64,000 bases of DNA from Marinobacter sp. MDS2 (lineage in GTDB: Bacteria; Pseudomonadota; Gammaproteobacteria; Pseudomonadales; Oleiphilaceae), in the NCBI RefSeq assembly GCF_030718085.1, contig NZ_JAVAJF010000003.1:1-64000 (forward strand). Direction: 5' to 3'. Below are positions 31,248 to 41,457 of this stretch, in pieces (position 1 is the stretch's first letter; the number at the start of each line of letters is the position of its first letter). The notes beneath the pieces were generated by a model. The model was not told the DNA's origin, did not search any database, and was given only the letters and a program-made list of their open reading frames with translations. A program made the translations under genes and the position numbers.

Positions 31248-31727
31248 ATGCGTATTGGCCAGGGCTTTGATGTCCATGCCTTTTGTGAGGGCGATTTTGT
31301 CATTTTGGGAGGGGTTAAGATTCCCTTCAGCGAAGGGCTAAAAGCCCATTCGGATGGCGACGTTCTTTTGCACGCGTTGGCAGATGCGCTGTTAGGTGCA
31401 GTTGCATTGGGAGATATTGGTCATCTGTTTCCGGATACCAGTGATGAATGGGCCGGGGCCGATAGCCGGGAGTTGCTGCGAACGGTGATGCAACGGGTTC
31501 AGGATGAAGGCTTTTCGGTGGTGAATGTGGACGCCACGATCATTGCTCAAGCCCCTAAGATGGCACCTCACGTTGAAGCTATGCGATTGAATATTGCCGC
31601 TGATTTGGGTGTGCCCGTTAACCGGGTGAGTGTTAAAGCTACCACCAGTGAGAAACTCGGCTTCACCGGTCGGGGTGAGGGCATTGCCTGTCAAGCGGTG
31701 TGTTTGCTTGAACCGGTGACTCTGTGA
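31248..31727 (+). CDS. ispF: 2-C-methyl-D-erythritol 2,4-cyclodiphosphate synthase
   Basis: A 159-aa homotrimeric enzyme of the MEP pathway. Metal ligands are Asp8 and His10 (GFDVHAF) and the His in [28 protein letters not shown] closes the family pattern. Two ATG codons lie 6 bp apart (31242 and 31248). GGAG touches the first and is 6 bp before the second, so the second is the start; it also matches the usual N-terminus. The stop overlaps the GTG start of truD. Confidence 0.96.
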   Translation: MRIGQGFDVHAFCEGDFVILGGVKIPFSEGLKAHSDGDVLLHALADALLGAVALGDIGHLFPDTSDEWAGADSRELLRTVMQRVQDEGFSVVNVDATIIAQAPKMAPHVEAMRLNIAADLGVPVNRVSVKATTSEKLGFTGRGEGIACQAVCLLEPVTL

Positions 31728-32782
31728 GCTCGTCGTCGGCAGTGACAGCGCGCTGGCGTCTTGATTGGCCAACGTCTTCCGGTACCCGGCCAGCAACCGC
31801 CTTACTTAAGGTTAGCCCCGACGACTTTCGGGTGACCGAGTATTTAGTCCCTGATTTTGAAAGCCCGCAGGCAGAAGAGACGGGGTCGGGCGAGCACTTG
31901 TGCGTTCGAATCGAGAAGACCGGTGACAACACCGAGTACGTTGCGCGGGAGTTGGCGGTCTTGGCGGGCACGAAAGCATTCGAAGTGGGCTTTTGTGGGT
32001 TGAAAGACCGTCATGCTATAACGGTGCAGTGGTTCAGTTTATATCGGCCCGGCATGGAATCAGACGATGCCGGATTGCTGGCGGCGATCGCTGAGCGCTG
32101 GCCCGTCCTGGCTCATCGTCGACACGCCCGGAAGCTTCGTCGCGGCGAGCATGAACACAATGGCTTTGAGCTGGTGTTGCGGGAAGTCCGCGGGGAGCGC
32201 CTTCAAATTGACGCGGCGTTGGCTCGGTTAGCCGAGCGTGGTGCGCCCAATTATTTTGGCCCACAGCGGTTTGGTCTGGGCGGCGGTAATTTGGATAAGG
32301 CCGTTAACCTTGATCCCACACGCTTGAATCGAAAGCGCGGTGGTCGCCGCGGCGGTGGCGGAAGTGCCTCGAAAAACGTATTGTACTTTTCGGCGGCACG
32401 TTCGTGGCTGTTCAATGAGGTGCTGGCAGAACGTGTCAGTGCCGGGAACTGGTTTACGCCATTGCCCGGGGAGCCGTCTGATGACGGCAAGCCAACCGGC
32501 CCTCTTTGGGGGGATGGTGGTACTCACGCCACCGAAGAACAAGAACGATTGGAACGATCGGTTATTGCGCAGCATCCGGAGTTTGAGCAACTTTTTTCGA
32601 GTACTCGCATGAAGCCGGAACGACGTGCATTGGTCACTCGGCCCGATCAGTTGCGCTGGGAATGGGTGGATGAGAATACCCTTCGGCTTCAGTTTTTGCT
32701 GCCGCCCGGTCAGTACGCAACCACTGTGTTGGGAGACGTTTTCGAGCTGAAGGACATGAGCCTCAGCCGTGATAATAAGTAA
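31724..32782 (+). CDS. truD: tRNA pseudouridine(13) synthase
   Basis: A 352-aa enzyme that isomerises U13 in tRNA-Glu. The catalytic Asp is D95 in [23 protein letters not shown] and the C-terminal [14 protein letters not shown] are family features. It starts at a GTG that overlaps the ispF stop (GTGA), so its translation is coupled. A basic Gly-rich stretch ([10 protein letters not shown]) inside the insert domain is a little unusual and may help RNA binding. Confidence 0.94.
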   Translation: MSSSSAVTARWRLDWPTSSGTRPATALLKVSPDDFRVTEYLVPDFESPQAEETGSGEHLCVRIEKTGDNTEYVARELAVLAGTKAFEVGFCGLKDRHAITVQWFSLYRPGMESDDAGLLAAIAERWPVLAHRRHARKLRRGEHEHNGFELVLREVRGERLQIDAALARLAERGAPNYFGPQRFGLGGGNLDKAVNLDPTRLNRKRGGRRGGGGSASKNVLYFSAARSWLFNEVLAERVSAGNWFTPLPGEPSDDGKPTGPLWGDGGTHATEEQERLERSVIAQHPEFEQLFSSTRMKPERRALVTRPDQLRWEWVDENTLRLQFLLPPGQYATTVLGDVFELKDMSLSRDNK

Positions 32783-32806
32783 TAAGCGAGCTAGCTGGAG
32801 ATCACT

Positions 32807-33577
32807 TTGCGAATTCTACTGTCGAATGATGATGGCGTTCATTCGCCTGGCCTCGTTGCCTTGCATGAGGGCTTGCAAGGCTTGGGCGAGCTGGAGGTTG
32901 TTGCACCGGACCGCGATCACAGTGGCGCTAGCAACTCCCTGACGTTGAGTCGGCCGTTGACGGTTGAAACACACCCTAACGGTTTCCAATCTGTTGACGG
33001 CACGCCCACGGATTGTGTTCACCTGGCGGTCAATGGCTTGTTTAGCAGGCCTTTTGATCGCGTGGTGTCGGGCATTAACACGCACGCTAATCTTGGCGAT
33101 GACATCATTTATTCCGGCACCGTAGCCGCAGCCACTGAAGGCCGCCATCTTGGTTTGCCTGCCATTGCGGTTTCTCTGGTGAATGAAGGGCGCTTCCATT
33201 ACGAGACAGCTGCGCAGGTTGTGCGTCGCCTGCTTGAAAACCCTCGAACGTTGGCCCTTGGGCCAAGATCCATACTCAACGTCAATGTTCCCGATGTACC
33301 GTGGGACGAACTCGCCGGTTTTTGCATCACCCGCCTGGGGCATCGTGAGCGCGCAGAGGGCGTTGTTCCCGTGACGTGCCCCAGAGGTAAACAGCGGTAC
33401 TGGATAGGGGCCGCAGGCCGAGGTGGCGATGCCGGGCCGGGAACCGATTTCTATGCGATCAGTCAAAAATGTGTGTCGATTACGCCTGTCCATACCGATA
33501 TGACGCGACACGCAGCGCTCCCAGAACTCAAGGATTGGCTGGATGGTTTGGCTGGAGTAGAGGTCGTAGATCAATGA
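32807..33577 (+). CDS. surE: 5'/3'-nucleotidase SurE
   Basis: A 256-aa survival protein with nucleoside monophosphatase activity. The metal-binding LSNDDG is at residues 5-10 (Asp8, Asp9), with GASNSLT and [20 protein letters not shown] further on. It starts at a TTG codon preceded by TGGAG at 6 bp; no ATG fits before the catalytic Asp pair. The stop overlaps the pcm start. The order surE-pcm-(popT)-nlpD-rpoS links it to stationary-phase survival. Confidence 0.96.
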   Translation: MRILLSNDDGVHSPGLVALHEGLQGLGELEVVAPDRDHSGASNSLTLSRPLTVETHPNGFQSVDGTPTDCVHLAVNGLFSRPFDRVVSGINTHANLGDDIIYSGTVAAATEGRHLGLPAIAVSLVNEGRFHYETAAQVVRRLLENPRTLALGPRSILNVNVPDVPWDELAGFCITRLGHRERAEGVVPVTCPRGKQRYWIGAAGRGGDAGPGTDFYAISQKCVSITPVHTDMTRHAALPELKDWLDGLAGVEVVDQ

Positions 33578-34230
33578 ATGCTCAGATTGAAGGTATTGGA
33601 ATGACCTCCCGGCGCACTAGAATGCGCCTTGTTCAACGTTTGCGGGAATCGGGCATCGAGTCTGACCGGGTGTTGGAAGTGCTGGGGCAGATTCCCCGGC
33701 ATATCTTTCTCGACGAAGCCCTGTCCCATCGGGCTTATGAAGACACGGCGCTTCCCATTGGCTACAGCCAGACCCTGTCCCAGCCCTACATCGTTGCCCG
33801 GATGACCGAGCTTTTACTCGCTCACGAGCCGACAAGGGTGTTGGAGTTGGGCACCGGATCGGGTTATCAAACGGCAGTGCTCTCCCAACTTTTTAAAGAG
33901 GTATACAGCGTCGAGCGAATACGTCCTTTGCAAGAGCGCGCCCGGGACAGGCTACGCCAGCTGAATATTCGCAACGTGATGCTTAAGCACGCCGACGGCG
34001 GTATGGGGTGGCCGGACCGAGGCCCCTTTGATGGCATCATCGTTACGGCGGCGCCGGCGGATGTTCCCAAAGAATTGCTGGATCAGCTTTCCGATGGTGG
34101 TGTGTTGATTGCGCCAGTGGGCGAACAAGATCAAGTGCTGGTGGAAATTGTTCGCAAGGGTGACGACTTCGAGCGCCGTGAACTGGAGCCGGTTAAGTTT
34201 GTTCCCTTGTTGGGCGGAGTGGTGCGTTGA
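33574..34230 (+). CDS. pcm: Protein-L-isoaspartate O-methyltransferase
   Basis: A 218-aa SAM-dependent enzyme that repairs isoaspartyl residues in aged proteins. The SAM motif is [14 protein letters not shown], and [19 protein letters not shown] is the family's substrate loop. The ATG at 33574 overlaps the surE stop (ATGA). A second ATG at 33601 has GAAGG at a good distance and could be the true start, shortening the protein by nine residues. The stop overlaps the next gene's ATG. Confidence 0.94.
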   Translation: MNAQIEGIGMTSRRTRMRLVQRLRESGIESDRVLEVLGQIPRHIFLDEALSHRAYEDTALPIGYSQTLSQPYIVARMTELLLAHEPTRVLELGTGSGYQTAVLSQLFKEVYSVERIRPLQERARDRLRQLNIRNVMLKHADGGMGWPDRGPFDGIIVTAAPADVPKELLDQLSDGGVLIAPVGEQDQVLVEIVRKGDDFERRELEPVKFVPLLGGVVR

Positions 34231-35195
34231 TGTCCGAGTTGCAAGGGAATGAAGGAAATAGAACGCAACACCCTGCCGGTGTTTTTTTGAGAGGCATGGC
34301 TATGGGCGCTGCGGATATCGTTCCCGGTGTTTCTGGCGGTACCATCGCCTTCATTACGGGCATTTACTTTCGGTTGCTGGAGGCCATCAGTGCCGCACCA
34401 ATGGCTTTTTTCCGGCAACTGATCCGTGGTGATGTTCTCGGCTTCTGGCGGGCTATTGACGGTTTTTTTCTGGTCTCGTTGCTGGCGGGTATTCTGACCA
34501 GCATTGCCAGCTTGGCATCGCTCATTACCTGGCTGTTGGATCAGCATCCCATTCTGATCTGGAGCTTTTTCTTCGGTTTGATTGTTGCGTCCGTTTGGCA
34601 TGTCGGTCAGCAGGTAAAACGCTATTCGCCCGCGTTATTGATTCCGTTGATTGCGGGGGTGGCCTTCGCCTGGTGGGTAACAACGCTTCCGGCCAGTGAG
34701 GTTGACCCGTCTGCGCTAGCTTTTCTCGGCGCTGGGGCCCTCGCGATCTGCGCGATGATTTTGCCGGGCATCTCTGGCAGTTTTCTACTGCTGATTATTG
34801 GCATGTATGCGCCGGTTCTATCGGCCATAAAAAATGCTGCGCTCTCGGATTTAGGCATGTTCATGGCAGGGTGCGTGATCGGCCTGCTGTCAGTAGCCCG
34901 CCTTATCACGCTGGCATTCAAGTACGCTCACGACACCGTACTGGCTTTGCTTACCGGCTTTATGATCGGAGCTTTGGTGAAGGTCTGGCCCTGGCAGGAA
35001 ACCTTGAGCTGGCGTACCAACAGTTCCGGGGAGCAGGTGCCGTTAACCCAGTTGCCTATAAGCCCCGAGACCTGGGCTAACCTGAATGGGCAAGAGCCAT
35101 TGGTAGGCTTGGCCGGACTAATGGCCTGCGTCGGGTTAGCAATCGTCGTGGGGCTGGAAATGCTCGGTCGTCAGCGATCGGATGCGCGAGATTGA
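34230..35195 (+). CDS. popT: DUF368 membrane protein, PopT-type polyprenyl-phosphate flippase
   Basis: A 321-aa inner-membrane protein with about eight or nine hydrophobic helices and the DUF368 hallmark GAADIVPGVSGGTIAFITG near the N-terminus and MILPGISGSFLLLIIGMY in the middle. DUF368 proteins (PopT) recycle undecaprenyl phosphate across the membrane for wall and O-antigen synthesis. The ATG shares a base with the pcm stop, so it is translationally coupled within the surE-pcm-nlpD-rpoS block. The symbol is by family. Confidence 0.85.
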   Translation: MSELQGNEGNRTQHPAGVFLRGMAMGAADIVPGVSGGTIAFITGIYFRLLEAISAAPMAFFRQLIRGDVLGFWRAIDGFFLVSLLAGILTSIASLASLITWLLDQHPILIWSFFFGLIVASVWHVGQQVKRYSPALLIPLIAGVAFAWWVTTLPASEVDPSALAFLGAGALAICAMILPGISGSFLLLIIGMYAPVLSAIKNAALSDLGMFMAGCVIGLLSVARLITLAFKYAHDTVLALLTGFMIGALVKVWPWQETLSWRTNSSGEQVPLTQLPISPETWANLNGQEPLVGLAGLMACVGLAIVVGLEMLGRQRSDARD

Positions 35196-35479
35196 GGTGC
35201 CTGTCTGCTGAAAAGTGTTACTGGGCGCACAAAAAACGTGTTCCGGAAGGTAACAAACCTGAGTCAGCAGTAACTTGGAATCACTGCCGAAACGTGCAAT
35301 ATATTAAAAGGTTAGTCCTGAAACATAAGAATGTGCGTGTAGCACGTCCAGTTTCTTAGATGGATTTATTATAATCAGGCGTTGGCTTATTTGTGATTTT
35401 TTATAGCAGGCACCACTATTCAGCGAGCCCCGACAAGCATCGCCCACCAAGCGAAAGCTTAGAGGGCGGCCGTTCGCAT

Positions 35480-36271
35480 GTGAGCCATCTACCTGCCATT
35501 CTAATCTTCCTTCTGTCTGCAATTTTTCTTTCCGGCTGTAATACGGCTGCCATCTACAACGACGATCGTTATAACCCACCGGTGTATTGGGGGAGCCACG
35601 TGGTAAAGAGTGGCGAAACCCTATACGGGATTGCCTGGCGTTATGGCCGGGATTACCGGGAGCTGGGAGATGCCAATGGTTTGAAACCGCCTTGGGAAAT
35701 AAGGGCGGGGCAAGTTTTAAGGCTGGACCGAAAGGGAAGAATACGACATGCCGATAATTCGTCTGCTCAGGCCAAGCGAAAGCCGGTTGCAAAACCTCCT
35801 GCATCGAGAACGTCGTCCAATAAAGCGGCGCCGGTAAAATCGGTATCGAAAGCCCCTCCGGTTCGACGTTCCGGCTCACCCGGTAGCCAGACCGTTGCCA
35901 ATATCAAGTGGCGTTGGCCGCATGCTGGCACCGTAATTGCTTCGTATTCTACGTCGGGAAAAGTCAACAAAGGCATTGATATTGTTGGCCGACCCGGGGA
36001 TGCTGTGAGAGCAGCAGCAGATGGAAGTGTGGTTTACGCAGGAGACGGGTTGCTTGGTTACGGGAACCTGATTATCGTGAACCACAACGAACACTATCTG
36101 AGTGCATACGCACACAATCGCAAGATTTTGGTGCAAGAAGGGGAGGGCGTAAAAGCAGGTCAGGTAATTGCCGAACTGGGCAGTAGCGGAACGGACAAGC
36201 CGATGTTGCATTTTGAAATTCGGAAAAATGGTAACCCGGTTGATCCCTCCCGATACCTGCCACGGCGCTAG
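35480..36271 (+). CDS. nlpD: NlpD: LysM and degenerate M23 lipoprotein, amidase activator
   Basis: A 263-aa outer-membrane lipoprotein. The signal has the lipobox LSGC; a LysM domain (HVVKSGETLYGIAWRYG) follows, then a basic Pro/Ala/Ser linker, then a LytM/M23 domain. The catalytic His residues are replaced: NKGIDIVG instead of HxGxD and PMLHFEIR instead of HLHFEIR. As in E. coli NlpD, it should therefore not cut peptidoglycan but activate AmiC-type amidases at division. I use the GTG at 35480 because it gives a normal signal peptide; an upstream GTG at 35393 would add 29 residues. The 284-bp gap before it holds no gene. The rpoS promoter usually lies inside nlpD. Confidence 0.88.
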   Translation: MSHLPAILIFLLSAIFLSGCNTAAIYNDDRYNPPVYWGSHVVKSGETLYGIAWRYGRDYRELGDANGLKPPWEIRAGQVLRLDRKGRIRHADNSSAQAKRKPVAKPPASRTSSNKAAPVKSVSKAPPVRRSGSPGSQTVANIKWRWPHAGTVIASYSTSGKVNKGIDIVGRPGDAVRAAADGSVVYAGDGLLGYGNLIIVNHNEHYLSAYAHNRKILVQEGEGVKAGQVIAELGSSGTDKPMLHFEIRKNGNPVDPSRYLPRR

Positions 36272-36278
36272 AAAAAGA

Positions 36279-36295
36279 GGTTCCAGAAAGGAACC
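36279..36295 (+). other. Small hairpin in the nlpD-rpoS gap
   Basis: GGTTCC (36279-36284) and GGAACC (36290-36295) make a 6-bp stem with loop AGAAA, 7 bp after nlpD. No T run follows. The 175-bp gap that it opens is likely the untranslated leader of rpoS. Confidence 0.4.
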
Positions 36296-36446
36296 GGGAT
36301 GTATCAAAAAAAGCAAAACAAGAAAAACGGCAACGGAAATTGCCAAATAAAACATTAATGTCCTGAACAGAACCAAAACCGATGGGCCCGACATAACAAC
36401 AAGACGTATAGGGCGATCACAGGATTATTGAGAGGCGGGATGCATC

Positions 36447-37442
36447 ATGTCACTAGAACAAGAAGGCGTCATTGATCGCGTAGCAGAAGTAGACGAATTG
36501 GACGAGTCGATGTTGACCGAGGGTAAGCCCGGCAAAGCGCCAGCTACCAAACCGGCCGTCGATAAAGCAGATGACCTTACTTACCGCGGGAAGTTTCTTG
36601 CTTCCCAAAAGCAGCTGGACGCAACTCAGCTGTACCTCAACGAAATTGGTTTTTCCCCCTTACTAACTCCAGAAGAAGAAGTGTATTTTGCACGCTTGGC
36701 CCGAAAGGGCGAAGAGTCTGGTCGTAAGCGGATGATTGAAAGCAACTTGCGGTTGGTGGTGAAAATCGCCCGGCGCTATGTCAATCGGGGGCTGACACTT
36801 CTTGATTTGATCGAGGAGGGTAACCTGGGGCTCATTAGAGCGGTAGAAAAATTCGATCCAGAGCGGGGCTTCCGTTTCTCAACCTACGCAACCTGGTGGA
36901 TTCGCCAGACCATCGAACGGGCGATCATGAACCAGACCCGGACGATCCGTTTGCCCATCCACGTGGTTAAAGAGCTCAACCTGTACCTGCGTGCAGCGCG
37001 AGAGCTCACTCAGAAGCTTGACCACGAACCAACCGCAGAAGACATTGCCCAGTTGGTTGATAAGCCTGTCAAAGACGTTAAGCGCTTGCTGGGTCTTAAT
37101 GAACGTGTGGCCTCGATGGATACACCTCTCGGCGCCGGCAGTGACAAGTCACTTCTGGATACCGTGGCCGACGAAGGGGCATCGGATCCAGCCGATGTGT
37201 TGCAAGACAACAATATGAGTTCGTGTCTTGAGAACTGGATTGATCAGCTGAGTGACAAGCAGCAGGAAGTCTTGTCGCGCCGATTCGGCTTGCGGGGCTA
37301 TCCAATCAGCACCCTGGAGGAAGTGGGGCAGGAAATCGGTCTGACTCGGGAACGGGTTCGTCAGATTCAGGTGGAAGCCCTGCGCCGTTTAAGAGAAATC
37401 CTTGAAAAAGAAGGCCTTTCTAGTAACCTGTTATTCGAATAG
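36447..37442 (+). CDS. rpoS: RNA polymerase sigma factor RpoS
   Basis: A 331-aa stationary-phase sigma factor of the sigma-70 family. Region 1.2 begins around [16 protein letters not shown]. Region 2 holds [20 protein letters not shown] and the -10-reading [15 protein letters not shown]. Region 3 ([17 protein letters not shown]) and region 4 with the helix-turn-helix ([19 protein letters not shown]) follow. The position after nlpD is the classic rpoS context. A strong terminator follows 24 bp after the stop. Confidence 0.97.
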   Translation: MSLEQEGVIDRVAEVDELDESMLTEGKPGKAPATKPAVDKADDLTYRGKFLASQKQLDATQLYLNEIGFSPLLTPEEEVYFARLARKGEESGRKRMIESNLRLVVKIARRYVNRGLTLLDLIEEGNLGLIRAVEKFDPERGFRFSTYATWWIRQTIERAIMNQTRTIRLPIHVVKELNLYLRAARELTQKLDHEPTAEDIAQLVDKPVKDVKRLLGLNERVASMDTPLGAGSDKSLLDTVADEGASDPADVLQDNNMSSCLENWIDQLSDKQQEVLSRRFGLRGYPISTLEEVGQEIGLTRERVRQIQVEALRRLREILEKEGLSSNLLFE

Positions 37443-37466
37443 GTTGCGCCCGATCTGAGGCATAAG

Positions 37467-37497
37467 AAAACCGGCCATGGAAACATGGCCGGTTTTT
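37467..37497 (+). terminator. Rho-independent terminator of rpoS
   Basis: A perfect 13-bp stem, AAAACCGGCCATG (37467-37479) with CATGGCCGGTTTT (37484-37496), closes on a GAAA loop and ends in five T. It is an ideal intrinsic terminator. Confidence 0.95.
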
Positions 37498-37636
37498 CAT
37501 TTATGGTCACCATCAAATGAGAACCAGGTGCCGATGGCGGGTTCACCTTCATTGCTAGAATGTGGCTTCGGTTCGAGGTTGTGTGCAGGCCTCGAAACGA
37601 AACCACGTTCGATAATAATGATTGAAGGAAAGGACG

Positions 37637-38212
37637 ATGAAGAAGACACTTACAACAGGATTTGCATCTCTGCTTCTGGCTGGAGCATTGGTAACGCCCG
37701 TGCACGCTCTCGAAGTGGCTGGTGTTGATATTCCGGATACTTACACGGCTGCAGGCCAGGAGCTTCAGTTGAACGGTGCGGGCACGCGCTCAAAGTGGTT
37801 TATGGACCTTTATGTAGGTGGTCTATACGTTCAAGAGAAAGTCAGCGATGGCGGCGCCGTTATTAATGCAGATGAGCCACAAGCCATCGCTTTGCATATT
37901 ACCTCCGGCATGATTACCAGCGATCGCATGACTGAGGCCACGATGGATGGTTTCAAGGCGGCAACGGATGGCGACCTGTCCTCCATTCAGTCCGACGTTG
38001 ACCAGTTCTTGTCTGTGTTCCGGGAGGAGATCAAAGAAGGCGACGTATTCGAGCTCGTATACGTTCCTGGCAGTGGCGTGCAAGTGCTCAAGAACGGCGA
38101 GCAGAAAGACACCGTGGGTGATTTCGAATTCAAAAAGGCTTTGTTTGGAATCTGGTTGTCGGATGAGCCAGCGCAGAAAGACTTGAAAGCGAAGATGCTG
38201 GGCAAGAGCTAA
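37637..38212 (+). CDS. Periplasmic chalcone-isomerase-like protein
   Basis: A 191-aa protein with a cleavable signal peptide (hydrophobic run 8-22, likely cut after VHA). The mature part matches the bacterial chalcone isomerase-like fold, seen in KWFMDLYVGGLYVQEK and the C-terminal FKKALFGIWLSDEPAQKDLKAKMLG. Bacterial members are not known flavonoid enzymes; fatty-acid or small-ligand binding has been suggested for the fold. The ATG at 37637 follows AAGGAC. The gene stands alone between the rpoS terminator and a two-way terminator. Confidence 0.85.
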   Translation: MKKTLTTGFASLLLAGALVTPVHALEVAGVDIPDTYTAAGQELQLNGAGTRSKWFMDLYVGGLYVQEKVSDGGAVINADEPQAIALHITSGMITSDRMTEATMDGFKAATDGDLSSIQSDVDQFLSVFREEIKEGDVFELVYVPGSGVQVLKNGEQKDTVGDFEFKKALFGIWLSDEPAQKDLKAKMLGKS

Positions 38213-38233
38213 GAACAGCATAAATTATATGCC

Positions 38234-38266
38234 ATCAAAAAAACCGGCTGTTGCCGGTTTTTTGAT
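38234..38266. terminator. Bidirectional terminator between the CHI-like gene and nth
   Basis: ATCAAAAAAACCGGC (38234-38248) and GCCGGTTTTTTGAT (38253-38266) pair with a TGTT loop. The A run and T run make it work on both strands, ending the CHI-like gene from the left and the metG-rnf-nth operon from the right. Confidence 0.92.
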
Positions 38267-38290
38267 GCTCTAGGTGGCGCGCTCAGCGTC

Positions 38291-38929
38291 TTATTGGTAA
38301 TCCCGCTTCTGCTTAAATTCACAGAGATCTTCAATCATACAGGCACCACACTTTGGCTTCCGCGCGACACAGGTGTATCGGCCGTGGAGAATAAGCCAGT
38401 GATGCGCGTCCATCAAAAATTCTTTTGGCACTAGCCGCATTAAACGTTTTTCGACTTCCAATACGGTTTTCCCGGGCGCTATGCCTGTACGATTAGAGAC
38501 GCGAAAGATGTGGGTATCTACGGCCATAGCGGGTTGCCGGAACGCCGTGTTCAGCACAACATTGGCCGTTTTCCGGCCTACGCCGGGCAAGGCCTCGAGG
38601 TCTTCGCGATTATCCGGTACTTCGCTGTTGTGCTTGTCGATCAGGATCTTGCAGGTTTTGATCACGTTTTCGGCTTTGCTGTTAAACAGGCCGATGGTTT
38701 TTATGTATTCCTTCAGCCCATCGACACCGAGCGCGTAGATGGCTTCCGGTGTATTAGCCACCGGATAGAGTTTATCGGTGGCTTTGTTCACGCCAACATC
38801 CGTGGCTTGTGCGGATAGAATAACGGCAATCAACAGCTCAAACGGAGTGCTGTAATTCAGCTCGGTTGTCGGGTTTGGATTGTCATTTCTGAGCCGCGTG
38901 AAAATTTCGATGCGCTTTTCTTTGTTCAT
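38291..38929 (-). CDS. nth: Endonuclease III
   Basis: A 212-aa base-excision repair glycosylase/AP lyase acting on oxidised pyrimidines. The helix-hairpin-helix LPGVGRKTANVVLN holds the catalytic Lys, AVDTHIFRV holds the catalytic Asp, and the C-terminal iron-sulfur loop has four Cys in CVARKPKCGACMIEDLC. It is the last gene of the rnf operon, 31 bp after rnfE, as in E. coli. Confidence 0.97.
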   Translation of the reverse strand: MNKEKRIEIFTRLRNDNPNPTTELNYSTPFELLIAVILSAQATDVGVNKATDKLYPVANTPEAIYALGVDGLKEYIKTIGLFNSKAENVIKTCKILIDKHNSEVPDNREDLEALPGVGRKTANVVLNTAFRQPAMAVDTHIFRVSNRTGIAPGKTVLEVEKRLMRLVPKEFLMDAHHWLILHGRYTCVARKPKCGACMIEDLCEFKQKRDYQ

Positions 38930-38960
38930 GATCTTCCTGAAATAGAGTCGTTCACGAGGG

Positions 38961-39683
38961 TTAGGAAACGCTGCCGGTTACCCGCACCCGCTTGCTACCT
39001 GCTTCCGCTTGCACAGGCGCAGCAGCCAGTCGTTTCTCTTTCAGACGCTGATCAATGCCATTTTTCAAAGCGATAAGAAGGCCCAGCCCTACAAACGCAC
39101 CGGGTGGCAGCACCATAAACAACATGTCGGGGTATTGCTCGAATGGGCGAATCGTCCAGTTTGCGGCGTCTGGTCCAAGCAGCAGGTGCATGTCGGCAAA
39201 CAAGGTGCCTTGGCCGAGTAATTCCCGCATGCCACCCAGAACGATCAAGACCAGCAAGAAGCCCAGGCCCATCATGGCACCGTCAAGCAGAGAGGGCAGA
39301 GGCGCGTTTTTAGAGGCAAAGGCATCGGCGCGGCCCAGAATGGCGCAGTTGGTGACGATCAGTGGAATAAATATCCCGAGAATTTGATAGAGCTCGTAAG
39401 TGAATGCCTGCATCAGCAGTTCCGCGCAGGTCACGAACGAGGCGATGATCATCACAAAGGCCGGAAGACGGACCGACTCGCCGACGAAATTCCGGATCAG
39501 AGACACCGACAGATTAGAACCGATCAGTACCAGTAAGGTGGCAAGACCCAGACCGATGGCGTTGACCACAGTGCTTGTAACAGCCAGCAGAGGGCAGAGC
39601 CCGAGTACCTGTACCAAGGCGGGATTGTTGGTCCAAAGGCCGTCTTTGATGATTTCGGAGGACGTTTTGGTGGCCATAATCAC
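38961..39683 (-). CDS. rnfE: Electron transport complex subunit RnfE
   Basis: A 240-aa membrane subunit of the Rnf/Rsx complex, homologous to RnfA and Nqr[22 protein letters not shown] is the conserved half-helix with its Cys, and [16 protein letters not shown] has the second. Translation likely begins at the GTG (39683), which overlaps the rnfG stop and has GGAG six bases before it; an ATG lies 6 bp further in. The C-terminal tail after about residue 215 is hydrophilic. Confidence 0.94.
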   Translation of the reverse strand: MIMATKTSSEIIKDGLWTNNPALVQVLGLCPLLAVTSTVVNAIGLGLATLLVLIGSNLSVSLIRNFVGESVRLPAFVMIIASFVTCAELLMQAFTYELYQILGIFIPLIVTNCAILGRADAFASKNAPLPSLLDGAMMGLGFLLVLIVLGGMRELLGQGTLFADMHLLLGPDAANWTIRPFEQYPDMLFMVLPPGAFVGLGLLIALKNGIDQRLKEKRLAAAPVQAEAGSKRVRVTGSVS

Positions 39684-40381
39684 GAATGCTCCGCAGAGTT
39701 GAGTTCACCCGCAATGACTTCGGGGCGCTGCGTGTTGGGGTTGCCGGGTGGCGTTTCGTTCAAACGTTCCCGGATGTCTTGCCGGTGTTGTTGAAAGTAG
39801 ACCAACGATCGTTGGACGGCCTTCACGATGGCCCGTGGGGTGATGGTGGCGCCGGTGAACTGGTCGAAGACCCCACCGTTCTTTTTGACATTCCAGAGCT
39901 TGGGGCGCGGATTGCTGAGAGAACGCCCCTCGAAATTGTAGACCCAGTCTGATTTGCGGGTTTCTATTCGGTCGCCTAGCCCCGGGGTTTCCCGGTGATT
40001 GGTCACCCGAACGCCCATAACCTCGCCATCCATATTGATGCCTACCAGCAAACGAATATCGCCGGAATACCCGTCCGGGGCCGTGGTGGGCATGATGATT
40101 CCGACCGGTTGGCCGTTGCGCCGAGCGACCCATACCTGCACTGGTTCATGCTTCGGCAGTTGCGAGCCTGCCGGTAGCGTTACAACATCCTTCAGTAAAT
40201 CGTTGTCGTGCTGACTTTCCGGGATGATTTCGAACAGCGCTTTGGCTTCTGCGCGTTCAGCCTGTTCGATAATCCGGTCTTTCGTAATGCCTTGAGTCAG
40301 CGCGATGGTACCACCGGTAATGACGGCGAACAGACCCAAACCAATGGCGCTTCGGCGAATGGAACTCATCATTGCATTCAT
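39680..40381 (-). CDS. rnfG: Electron transport complex subunit RnfG
   Basis: A 233-aa subunit with one N-terminal helix (about 10-30) and a periplasmic FMN-binding domain. FMN is held covalently by the Thr-rich motif TGATIT (176-181). The start overlaps the rnfD stop and the stop overlaps rnfE, so D, G and E are translationally coupled. The C-terminal tail is Pro/Asn/Arg-rich. Confidence 0.94.
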   Translation of the reverse strand: MNAMMSSIRRSAIGLGLFAVITGGTIALTQGITKDRIIEQAERAEAKALFEIIPESQHDNDLLKDVVTLPAGSQLPKHEPVQVWVARRNGQPVGIIMPTTAPDGYSGDIRLLVGINMDGEVMGVRVTNHRETPGLGDRIETRKSDWVYNFEGRSLSNPRPKLWNVKKNGGVFDQFTGATITPRAIVKAVQRSLVYFQQHRQDIRERLNETPPGNPNTQRPEVIAGELNSAEHS

Positions 40382-41436
40382 GACTTGGCTCCGTTCTTAC
40401 TGGGCAAGCCCCGGCGTGCTTTGTGATGCCCATAGGTGCGAGGCGGTGTGTAATGATCAATAAAGGGTACTGCAAAGTTCATTAATAGAACGCTAAAGGC
40501 GACCGCATCCGGGTAGTTGCCCCAGGTGCGGATCAGGTAAATCAGCACACCGATACTGGCGCCGTAGATCAGCTTTCCGTGATGGCTGGTGGCTGCGGAG
40601 ACGGGGTCGGTAGCAATGAAAAACGCGCCAAGCATGGTGCCGCCGGCTAACAGGTGAAGTTGCAGCGGGGCGTACTGGTCGGCGTTGCTGCCAAACGCCA
40701 GGCTCATAACGGTAATGCCGGCAAGGAAAGCGACCGGGATGTGCCAAGTGATAATTTTCAGGGCGATAAGAACCAGGCCGCCAAGCAGAAATGCCAGATT
40801 AACCCACTCCCAACCTCGCGCAACTTGCTCACCAAAGGTGGGGTGTTGCAGCACTTCTGCCGCAGTGTGAGTGGCAATTTTGTGTTTGTATTCATCCAGA
40901 GGCGTAGCCATGGTCCAGCCATCGACCGCGGTCTGGCTGGCGGAAAAGATCGTAGCTAGCGTGTCGCCAAACCCCGGTGCTCCAGCCCACAGCGTGGCTG
41001 GCTGTGCCCAGTTTGTTGTCATGGCCACCGGAAACGATACCAGCACCAGAGCGTATCCCACCATGGCAGGGTTGAACGGGTTCGAGCCTAAACCGCCGTA
41101 AAGCTGTTTCGCCACCACGATGGAGGTAATGACCGCAACGGCTGAAACCCACCAGGGCGCGAGTTGAGGTAGCGACAAGCCCAGCAATAACCCGGTCACT
41201 GCCGCAGTATTGTCACGCAGGAAAAAGGCAATGGGTTTGTTCCTCAGCTTGAGAATGAGGGCCTCGGTCGCAATTGCCAGAGCGACGCACCAAATCACAT
41301 TGATCAGGTTGCCCCAGCCAAAGAACAGTGTTTGGGCGAGCAAGCCCGGAAGTGCCGCCAGAATGACCCAGAGCATCACGCGAGACGTGGGGCGAGCGTT
41401 GTGGGCGTGAGGAGAAGACTGTTGAATTAATGCCAT
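40378..41436 (-). CDS. rnfD: Electron transport complex subunit RnfD
   Basis: A 352-aa membrane subunit with about nine helices, homologous to NqrB. The covalent FMN site is probably Thr178 in [11 protein letters not shown], the equivalent of the flavinylated Thr in studied RnfD proteins. [17 protein letters not shown] and [13 protein letters not shown] are further conserved stretches. It shares four bases with rnfG and is 21 bp after rnfC. Confidence 0.95.
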   Translation of the reverse strand: MALIQQSSPHAHNARPTSRVMLWVILAALPGLLAQTLFFGWGNLINVIWCVALAIATEALILKLRNKPIAFFLRDNTAAVTGLLLGLSLPQLAPWWVSAVAVITSIVVAKQLYGGLGSNPFNPAMVGYALVLVSFPVAMTTNWAQPATLWAGAPGFGDTLATIFSASQTAVDGWTMATPLDEYKHKIATHTAAEVLQHPTFGEQVARGWEWVNLAFLLGGLVLIALKIITWHIPVAFLAGITVMSLAFGSNADQYAPLQLHLLAGGTMLGAFFIATDPVSAATSHHGKLIYGASIGVLIYLIRTWGNYPDAVAFSVLLMNFAVPFIDHYTPPRTYGHHKARRGLPSKNGAKS

Positions 41437-41457
41437 GAACTATCAGCCTGAAATAAG

